Below, in pieces: positions 56,374 through 64,000 of a DNA stretch of 64,000 nt (within the stretch, counting starts at the first letter, position 1; each line of letters begins with the position of its first letter). Under the pieces are notes generated by a model, which ran no database searches, was not told the DNA's origin, and saw only the letters and a program-made list of their open reading frames with translations. The stretch is from Euptelea pleiosperma. Its lineage: Eukaryota; Streptophyta; Magnoliopsida; Ranunculales; Eupteleaceae. Position numbers and translations under genes: made by a program. The DNA lies in contig CM068546.1 in the NCBI GenBank assembly GCA_035048495.1, positions 35,668,674 to 35,732,673 of the forward strand, read 5' to 3'.

Positions 56374-57349
56374 TACACCTCTATATATCAACCGTGTAAT
56401 CAACAGCTGCAACTCTCCATGCAGTTAGAGGGAGAAAGTAGAGTGGAATGAGAGAATATTTTGGCAAACAAGAAACCAAAGACCCTCACACAAGCACCGG
56501 AATCATAAGGAGAGTGAGACAAGGGAGATGTATAAGAAGAGTGAGATTGGCATGGAGAAGAAGAAAACGTCATGCAAGCAACTGCAACGACTTTTGGACT
56601 GCAAGTACTTGCGTCCAACCAATCGTTCGGATTCCTGAACCCCGCTGCACTTGGGTGCATTGCACTCAATTTGCAGTGAACCAAGCAGGGCCATACTCTT
56701 TCAATTCCATTATAGATTTGACAAATTTTACGTGATTCACATGGATCAAAATCAAACTAGGCTGCAAGGTACTACGCACGGGCGGAACTTGCTATTAATC
56801 CTCATGTAAAATAGACAGTTGATTAGAGATAATTGATTAAAGTGGTTTTCGAGAAACCTGAAATTCAACGCTCTTCTTTGTCAAAGGTCAAGCACCATAT
56901 ATAGGAGACAGAGAATTTAGGATGACATCGGCTTGCTTCTTGAGGCTGCTTGCTGGAGGTTCTTTTACTTTTCCAATAGAAAGTTAGGCACACGGCAATA
57001 TTACATTTTTACTTTTCTAATAGAAAGTTGAAAGACATGGGAGTACTATGGGCGCACACAATTACACAACAGACTTCCATCCTTCTAAGGCAAGCTTTTG
57101 GGCCATGGCAGGGATGTAAATTTGGCCCCCAGTCCGGCCCGGCTTGGCTAGGTTTGGGCTTGTGAGTTGAGTCCGAGGTGAAATTCTACTGGTCCGTTCT
57201 CTTTAACTTAATATACCTAGAAGGAGGGGGGTTGATTAGGTATTTAAATTTAATAATACTTATACAGTTTTACTGGTCTATGGTATGGGGATAAATCCTC
57301 ATGCATTGGTTGTTTGAAACGTATTATTACAACCGACTCAAATCAAATA
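56374..57349. other. Intergenic region with repeat scraps
   Basis: 56645-56695 (GCACTTGGGTGCATTGCACTC ... GTGAACCAAGCAGGGCC) is one arm of the GGTTCG-TGCA family; another arm lies at 55065-55145. 57105-57190 is GGGC-rich. No gene. Confidence 0.5.
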
Positions 57350-58790
57350 TACCTCCGTGGTATATTGTCTTTTTGTCGTTTAATCTAATCAAGATATAAT
57401 ACGGAACACAAACAAACAATCACACAAGACAAGATATTTTTACGTGGAAATCTTAGCCAAGAAAAAACCACAGGACCACGTCTAGACGGAAAGTATCACT
57501 AACTGAAAAGTTAAATAAAACAAAGATTACCTACGCAACATCGTTGCAAATACAGCATACAACCTTAGCCAAGGCCTACTGTCGATGCGTCCACATCCTC
57601 TGAATCAACACCACGATCCACGCGCGTCCTTCCAGCCAAGAAGCTTATCCGCTTGTTCAGTTTGGTACACCCCAAACTTACCTTCGACCGGCTCCTCCGA
57701 TCTTAATTCTCAACACTCCCGCCTTTGCAGAAGGTGAAGGATTCAGTACACCCTAAACCCCAAGTTGCACAAAATGTGTTTGAGTCACACTAGTACTCTC
57801 AGGCTTACTAGGTTGAATATAGAAGTGGAAAACCTAGGCTGAGTAAAAATCAAGCTCTTAGCTTTGATCAAGAAGATAACAAGTTTACAAGATGTGAATG
57901 GAAAAACTAGCTTCTTGCTCTTCAAAATGAACACTCTAATAAATATAGCATTTGCTTATCTCTCTTAAAGATTGAGTCAATCTATGTCTTTGTGTGTGTT
58001 TAGAAAATGCATAGAAGGGTTCTATTTATAGAATTTCAAGACCCTGAGTCGTGTGGAACGAGGGATAATAGAACTATGAATTTCGAATCTGATAAAATCG
58101 ATTCTGTTCAAGGTCCAATCGATTGGGCTCAATAAGCTTTCTGTTCCGAAGGCACCAATCGATTGCACAAGGTTCTCCAATCTATTTGACATTTATAACT
58201 TTCTGTTCCGTAGGCTCCAATCGATTAATCAGAGTCTCCAATCGATTTGACATTTATATAACTTTTTGTCATGAAATTTACAATCGATTAATCAGAGTCT
58301 CCAATCGATTATACTCAGAAAGATTTCTATCCCATAGTCTCCAATTGATTACACAGTGTTTCCAATCGATTGGGCTCAATTATGTTTCTGCCTCGAAGTG
58401 TCCAATCGATTACACAGTGTCTCAAATCGATTGTGCTATGTCCAATCGATTGGGGACACATGTCCAATCGATTGGACTTTCCCATTAGTCAATAAAATTG
58501 ACTTTAACTCGGGTCCGTCCAATGACTAAGTCTGACCATTATATTTTGTTCATTTTAATCAACACCTATGACCACTAAGTCACTTACCTTCCTAATCGAG
58601 CATACACGATCGTTAACTGACAAATCGACAGTTACTCAAATGACTCCTGTCGTCAACTGTCTGATTCTTACTGTCTCTATCTTTTAGTCTTCACGTAGTT
58701 GGCAAGATATGCGTACCACGACATCTTCACGCTACACTTGTGCTCGTAGAAACGGTTACAAAAATATTTTTATGTCAAATGAAATATTTG
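57350..58790. mobile_element. Possible LTR (Copia-like) block
   Basis: 57400-57760 has features often seen in plant LTR ends: ATTTTTACGTGGAAATC, AAAAAACCACAGGACCACG, and CTCAACACTCCCGCCTTTG. The tandem AATCGATT block follows. No flanking duplication, second LTR or pol was found, so a solo LTR is only a suggestion. Confidence 0.4.
58110..58480. repeat. Tandem repeats built on CCAATCGATT
   Basis: About a dozen CCAATCGATT-like units occur in ~370 bp, in variable longer units such as TTTCTGTTCC..AGGCTCCAATCG followed by ATTA(A/C). Unit lengths vary, so it is not a clean satellite. Confidence 0.85.
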
Positions 58791-60104
58791 CCAATTTAAA
58801 TATGAAAATATTCCTTACACGAGGTCCGGCCCTTGAAGACACAGCTTTGAGCCTTTGAGACTGGGCTGAGCTGGGCTGGGCCAGCTAATCCCACCCTCCC
58901 TAGGGCTACAACTTGGGTGGGCTCAACCCGACGTTGGGCTAGGTTGGGGTTAGCCTCTTTAGTACTTGGGTCGGGTTCGGGCCTGAATTTTGACAACCCG
59001 ATCAAATTGCATTGGGCTAGGGTTGAGGCTATATGTATACTTTAATTATGTATGAGAAGGTGAGCAGAAAGTTCATTGCTATGATGCTAACAATGGAAAT
59101 GCTTTTGAGTAACGGCTGAACCCGTGGGTTTCGCCAATGTGTGTGTGGCATTTGTAGGAGCAAGAATATTGTGTGGAGAATTATGAACTTGTAATTCTTA
59201 TATAAATAAACCTGTAAAAATGACGAATATATATATTTTGTTACTGTGGTCCTATTTAACAAGATGTAGAAATGGAACTATTATTTAATGGGTAGCATAA
59301 TGGTCATTGTATTTTCCAATAAACAGTTTTAATATAAAAATTAAAACATTTAACAACCTTTCGAACGAGAAATTTTTTAAAGCACCATATTTTTGAAGTG
59401 GCAAAGCAGTGGCCAATCACACCGCGCCACAATCCGATGATGCTTTTGAATAAACCCAAAAATGCTTTTTGATTAACGGATTGTGGCAGTGCTTCACCAC
59501 TTCGAAACTCCGGTGCTTCAAAAAATTTCTTCTATCCAACCAATAAAAAAATTTTAAAAATTGACCAACCCAATGCTCGGGCTTGAAAATCTAGGCCCGA
59601 CATTGGGTTTGGTCGGGCTTAGGTTCACAGCCTTAAAGGTCGGGTTGGGCTAGGGCTGACCCCCAACCCAACCCGCCTGAGTTGCAGCCATGGTGCATTT
59701 CGACGATAAACCCATCAATCAGATTACTAACGCCCTAGCTGCAATAAAGACGCTGCTTAGTAGCACTACAACTGTTTTGCACCATGTTTGAGGCATTTGC
59801 GTGTGCTCAGTGTCGCAAATATCTAACAAATATTTGCATTAGACCCTATCATTTTTTACCAAAAAGTGGTCTAATTAATGTTTGCAGCAACAAATAATTG
59901 TAAAGCAAATGACTGCCTGATCCCCCAACAGCTCTCCCGGCTTCAACCATACGAACATTTTCCCAACAATAAATACAATTTATTAATGCTCACACCGATT
60001 TTGAAATAATAAAAGAATTTCTCTCTTGTGTTGATATATAATTAACAGATGAACATCGGTTGGTATATGAAGAAACATATACAACACAAGCCCGCTGCCC
60101 GCCC
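58791..60104. other. 3' side of PP2-B F-box gene 2
   Basis: 58810-59030 and 59570-59690 are GGGC/GCCC-rich repeats. 59365-59530 has inverse arms around GTGGCAAAGCAGTGG. 59770-59960 is the TTTGC-rich repeat matching 52475-52690. No gene. Confidence 0.5.
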
Positions 60105-61171
60105 TTACTCTTTGGGCCTCACTTCAATCCCTTCAATTATAAGCCCTCCTTTTAAATGTTCACCCTTAACCTCCACCAAACTCATCTTCACTTCCCCTTC
60201 ATCTCCACCCTCGATGTAGAACTCCCCCAACTCAATCTCCATCCATCCGTCGTTTCTATCATGTGGGACCCGTCCATCTCCCTTGATCACCCTAGATTTC
60301 AACACTTCCTTGCGATTCAAGAAATAAAGGCGTTCCAACCGTTGTTTTTTACTGTCTTGGCGTTGTAGATATGCAGTGCTGGTTGACACTTGGTTCCCAA
60401 CTTCTACTGATATCTCTGATGGAATTGAGTCGAGTCCGTACGCACGATCCGCAATTTGTAGAACGAGATAAGCTGCGTAAGTTGTCTTTGGGGACAGCAT
60501 TCGAGCGTTGATCTTGCCATGGATTTCCAACCAACAAACGGTTCGGAGCTCAGCCACCTCCGAGAACCTGTAGATATAAAAAAGAAAAAGATGGGGCCTA
60601 CATGAGCATTTGGTCCAACCACTTAACGGTTAAGATATACCGAATCAATGCGATAGTAGTAAAATGATGGAGATTTACAACAAACCTTGATTGAGGTAGT
60701 GATTTCCAGCTCCAATACATTGGATAATTTCCCCATGGGATCGAAAGCTCTCTTGCACTCAACATGTAGCATTTCTTACCAGTCGATTTCTCCACTGAGA
60801 AGCTCTGCCATTAAAAATTAAAATATCATATGATCATCATCATCATCGTGATGTTATTCCTATTTTGCTTTGGGCCTATAAAAATGTATATTTACCGTAT
60901 TGCCACCGTTGATGAGAATGGAATCACAGAGACGGAAATAGAGCTCTTTATATGACGAGAACTGCACCGGAGAAACCGAACTTGATAAAATTTTCTGATA
61001 ATTGGACGGCAGAAATCTTTCCCAGGTAACGTTGCACTCTGCCGCAGATCTTAAGGTCGAAGAGACAAGCGATGAGCGACACACATCTCGAGGAGATGTG
61101 AACGAGAGAATGGTAGAAATGCAGCCTTCCGGCAAGCTGTTAAAATCCACGCGGTCCATCTCCATCCACAA
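60105..61171 (-). CDS. F-box protein PP2-B type, gene 2
   Basis: Tandem duplicate of the 52761-53821 gene in the same orientation. Exons 60896-61171, 60686-60804 and 60105-60567 use the same splice sites and phases, giving 285 residues. Two extra residues occur near the start (MWMEMDRVDF). About ten substitutions separate the two proteins, for example AAECNVT for AVESNGT, NYQ for NCQ, RKEVL for RMEVL, RVPHD for RVPRD and RPKE for RPKQ. F-box and PP2 motifs are intact, with no stop or shift, so both copies look functional. Intron 1 (91 bp) is identical in the two genes and intron 2 differs at two positions, while flanks diverge more. TATA at 61210-61217. Confidence 0.95.
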
Positions 61172-61209
61172 ATTTATCTAACCATAAAACGTTCACGCCT
61201 CTCCTACTC

Positions 61210-61217
61210 TATTTATA
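61210..61217 (-). promoter_or_regulatory. TATA box of PP2-B gene 2
   Basis: TATAAATA on the minus strand, 39 bp before the start codon, in a leader that otherwise differs from gene 1. Confidence 0.65.
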
Positions 61218-61412
61218 GGGTCGAGACTCGAGACAATTAATTAATTAAGCTTTGACGCCAAGCTTTTGTACAGCAGTCATAGATAAACCACGATGAGAGA
61301 TGACCACATGCGCGTCCGTCGAGCCCGACCGGAAGATTAGACCTAAAGACTTTATTGACTGGGGATGGTCAGAGCACTGACGCTGACCGTATGGATGCTT
61401 GGAGTCTTGGAC

Positions 61413-62047
61413 CAAGGTTTAAAGGAGGCCATTTTAACGGTTAAACGGACTGGGGGTGTTACCGTTTAAACCGTTTAAACAGGGTCAAAATGGGAAAAAA
61501 AAAGGGAATTAAACGGTTTTTAACGATTTTAATGGAAAGGGGGGGGGGGGGGGGGGGGGGGGGATGGCTCTGAAATTCAAATTTTGAAATTTGAAAATTA
61601 CAAAAAAATAGATTTTAACGGAAATTAAACAGATTTAACAGCCGTTTTTTTCATGAAAATTTTCAGAATTAAATGGCTGTTTAAACGATTTTAACGGCCA
61701 TTAAAACAAAAAAATGGCCATTTTTTTAAAACATTTTTAAACTGTTTTAACAGAAACGGGCTTGGGGCGTTACCGTTTAAACGGTGGGGGGATGGCTCTG
61801 AAATTCAAATTTTGAAATTTGAAAATTACAAAAAAATAGATTTTAACGGAAATTAAAAAGATTTAACAGCCGTTTTTTTCATGAAATTTTTCAGAATTAA
61901 ATGGCTGTTTAAACGATTTTAACGGCCATTAAAACAAAAAAATGGCCATTTTTTTAAAACAGTTAAAACATTTTTAAACGGTTTTAACAGAAACGGGCTT
62001 GGGGCGTTACCGTTTAAACGGCCGTTAAAACCGTTTTTAAAACCATG
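61413..62047. mobile_element. hAT-type MITE with AACGG arrays, copy G (8-bp TSD)
   Basis: CAAGGTTTAAAGGAGGCC to TTTTTAAAACCATG; flanks TCTTGGAC (61405-61412) and GCTTGGAC (62048-62055) match at 7 of 8. It is longer than other copies because ~228 bp is duplicated in tandem (units from about 61559 and 61787, both starting at GGGATGGCTCTGAAATTC). A run of 25 G's is at 61539-61563. Confidence 0.9.
61539..61563. repeat. (G)25 homopolymer
   Basis: Twenty-five consecutive G's inside the MITE, at the start of the first tandem unit. Length in an assembly is likely unreliable. Confidence 0.95.
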
Positions 62048-62148
62048 GCTTGGACAATCACTAGGTCTAGGTGGAACTACAAACCAAAAATCAGCCTGAT
62101 TAGTAATTTCAAATATTTCGAACTTGTAGCCCAAATAATGGTCACTAA

Positions 62149-62507
62149 CAAGGTTTAAAGGAGGCCGTTTTAATAGTTAAACGGACTGGGGCTTTACCAT
62201 TTAAACGGCCGTTAAAACGGATTGAAACGGCCAAGGTTAAAAATGAGAAAGAAACAGAAAAAATGGATTTTAACGGAAAAACAGAAAAAATTGCGCTGAA
62301 ATTCAAATTTTGAAATTTGAAAATTAAAAAAAAATGAAATTTAACAGATTTTAAAGGAAATTAAACGGATTTAACAGCCGTTTTTTAACAAAATTTTTCA
62401 GAATTAAACGGCCATTAAAACAAAAAAATAAAACATGTTTAAACGGTTTTAACGGAAACAGGCTTGGGGCGTTAACGTTTAAATAAACAGCCGTTTTTAA
62501 AACCATG
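62149..62507. mobile_element. hAT-type MITE with AACGG arrays, copy H (8-bp TSD)
   Basis: CAAGGTTTAAAGGAGGCCG to CCGTTTTTAAAACCATG; flanks GTCACTAA (62141-62148) and GTTAATAA (62508-62515). Each differs by one base from GTCAATAA, the sequence expected in the host MITE (AATGGTCAATAATGCTC). Confidence 0.88.
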
Positions 62508-62536
62508 GTTAATAATGCTCAAATTCACACGGTGAA

Positions 62537-62786
62537 AAGGGTCGGGCTCAAGGGACTCCCATTTCTGACCCCCATCTTGGCGTACCCACATAGAAAATGA
62601 ATCAATGGCTGATTTTTGGTGGGATGATAACCTCACCATATAGATCACCCCAACAAAAAATCAGCCCATTCTGAAATTTCTAACCCCGTCAAATGTGGTT
62701 TTAAAGTTACACTATAAAATTGACGGTCCATAATGCTTCAGCTTCTAAACCAGTCTATGAATATGTGAATGATTTGAATTTTTTAA
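62537..62786. mobile_element. Foldback repeat, GATGATC family, truncated, nested
   Basis: GGGTCGGGCTCAAGGGACTCC at the left; GGCTGATTTTTGGTGGGATGA, CAAAAAATCAGCCCATTCTG and CTTCTAAACCAGTCTATGAA inside. The right arm is missing. It lies inside the MULE-type host. Confidence 0.7.
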
Positions 62787-62959
62787 AATCACCCCATGAA
62801 AGGACTCTAATCCAATGCTTATAAATCACTAATCAGGTTGATTTTTGGTTTTTAGGTTCACCTAGGGAATGGCCAAACATCCATACAGTCAGTGTCCTCT
62901 AAAATGTGCCACGTGGCTCATATTGTGCTTGACCATTGCGGGTCAGCCAAGTTTTACTC

Positions 62960-63203
62960 TATTCTAACGGAATCATGTTGAGTAAAACTTGCCTGACCAC
63001 CGACCTACCAAACCACACACAAGTTGTTTGCCACGTGGATTTTGTACGGTACCAAGTAACATCGGCCGAGGGACAAACTCTCCTCTCCTCCTTAGTTAAC
63101 CTACCCAGGTTTAGTATTTTAAAAGAAAAAGGTGAAAAAAATAAAAGGGTAATATAAAACATGTGACAATTTCTTACATGACATTGACTAGACATGCTTG
63201 GCC
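62960..63203. other. Spacer with a MITE terminus
   Basis: GAGTAAAACTTGCCTGACC at about 62972 looks like a lone MULE-type MITE left end. No gene. Confidence 0.45.
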
Positions 63204-63595
63204 CAAGGTTTTAAAAGGGTCTGTTATAACGGTATAATGGTCTGGGGCGTTACTCCCATTATAACGAGAGAAAAAAACGCCAAGGGCAAAATCGAAAAAA
63301 AATTAAAATGAAAAAATAGAAAATAACAGAAAAAAGTGCGTTAAAATTCAAATTTTGAATTTTAAAATTTTAAATTTTCAAAAACAAAAAATAATGGAGA
63401 CTAACAGTAAAATGAAAAAAATGGCCGTTATTTTTCACAAATTTTTTTCAGAAAATAACGGTTGTTATTTTCTTTATAACGGAAAATAATGGCCGCTATT
63501 TTTGTTATAACAGCTGTTATTTTCTGGGCATTTTAACGGTACGTACCGTAACGGGGTAGGTCCGAATCCGTTATAAAGGCCGTTTTTAAATCTTG
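63204..63595. mobile_element. hAT-type MITE with AACGG arrays, copy I (8-bp TSD)
   Basis: CAAGGTTTTAAAAGGGTC to CCGTTTTTAAATCTTG; flanks GCTTGGCC (63196-63203) and GTTTGGCC (63596-63603) match at 7 of 8. TATAACGG subfamily with many AATAACGG/CCGTTATT units. Confidence 0.88.
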
Positions 63596-63603
63596 GTTTG
63601 GCC

Positions 63604-63871
63604 CATGGTTTAAAAAAATGCCATTTAAACTCTAACACCCCAAGCCCGGTCCGTTAAAAATCATACCCGTTTTGACACTTACAAAAATTTTGTGGGAAAA
63701 AAATGCCATTGTTTCCGTTGAATCCCGTTTTCATTTTACAAATTCAAATTTTGAATGTTAAATATCAGCACAATTTTTCTTTTTTTCCATTTGTTTTTCA
63801 ATTTTGCCCATCCGCTGCAATCCATTTTAACGTTAACGCCCCAGTCCATTATACCGTTAAAACGGTCTCCT
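63604..63871. mobile_element. hAT-type MITE with AACGG arrays, copy J, abutting copy I
   Basis: Starts CATGGTTTAAAAAAATGCC directly after the right target duplication of copy I. It contains CAAATTCAAATTTTGAATG and CCGTTAAAACGG, and loses its right end near 63871. Confidence 0.72.
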
Positions 63872-64000
63872 GGCCTATACTTAGTGGATGCTGACCGTAT
63901 GGATGTTTGGCCAATCACTATGTGAACTTACAAACCAAAAATAAACTCGATCAGTGATTTCTAAGCGTGGGATTGAAGTTATTTTTATGGGTTGATTTTA
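63872..64000. mobile_element. MULE-type foldback MITE, cut by the window edge
   Basis: ATGCTGACCGTATGGATG, TTGGCCAATCACTATGTG and AAACCAAAAATAAACTCGAT are the left-arm core of the family. Confidence 0.75.

Larger units (their letters stand above)
61370..62959. mobile_element. MULE-type foldback MITE carrying three nested insertions
   Basis: Its parts are 61370-61412 (ACGCTGACCGTATGGATG), 62048-62148 (CAATCACTAGGTCTAGGTGG, AAAAATCAGCCTGATTAG), 62508-62536 and 62787-62959 (ACTAATCAGGTTGATTTTTGG to GTTTTACTC). In between sit two AACGG hAT-type MITEs and a GATGATC-family foldback. The left terminus is lost. Confidence 0.82.

Noticed and set aside
58110..58480. CRISPR-like array of short repeats
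   Set aside because: Spacing is irregular, spacers are themselves repeated, and the host is a plant nuclear genome.

Overview
This is a piece of nuclear DNA from a flowering plant. Genes carry GT-AG introns with U-rich acceptors, and plant-only families are present: group VII ERF factors, PP2-type F-box proteins, a Pollen Ole e 1 proline-rich wall protein and a GRDP/DUF1399 protein. There is one eukaryotic tRNA-Ser gene. The space between genes is AT-rich and packed with short inverted-repeat transposons (MITEs). The species cannot be fixed from sequence alone; an early-diverging or magnoliid angiosperm is only a guess.

Layout. 1-2937 (minus): an F-box/leucine-rich-repeat gene of the FBL3 type, seven exons visible, 3' end off the left edge. 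3190-6950: five foldback MITEs almost back to back, two with exact 9-bp target duplications. 6959-8711 (minus): a repeat-rich proline-rich cell-wall protein, two exons. 9000-14400: repeats, including a Ty3/gypsy pol remnant broken by an insertion, and a hAT-type MITE. 14547-15340 and 22264-23295 (plus): two group VII ERF genes, both starting Met-Cys-Gly-Gly-Ala-Ile, the oxygen-sensing Cys N-degron. 27335-32655 (minus): a seven-exon GRDP1-like gene whose exon phases all agree but whose last exon shows two frameshifts; a tRNA-Ser(GCU) gene and a MITE lie in its third intron and about five MITEs fill its sixth. 32660-46440: repeats only, including a hAT-type element with a microsatellite core (38054-38612) and LINE scraps. 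46446-47045 (minus): a single-exon plant protein of unknown function. 48553-49353: a second microsatellite-core hAT element. 52761-53821 and 60105-61171 (minus): two nearly identical F-box/PP2-B genes in direct repeat, 7.3 kb apart. 54000-64000 is otherwise nested MITEs and an LTR-like block with AATCGATT-rich repeats.

How it fits together. The genes do not form a pathway. Two local duplications stand out (the ERF-VII pair and the PP2-B pair). The most unusual content is the transposon layer: (i) palindromic MULE-type MITEs with 9-bp duplications and G-box-bearing arms; (ii) a hAT-type MITE family with 8-bp duplications, CAAGG/CCATG ends and arrays of AACGG/CCGTT; (iii) hAT-type elements carrying microsatellites; and several layers of one inserted into another. 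All calls are from reading the sequence; no database search was run.
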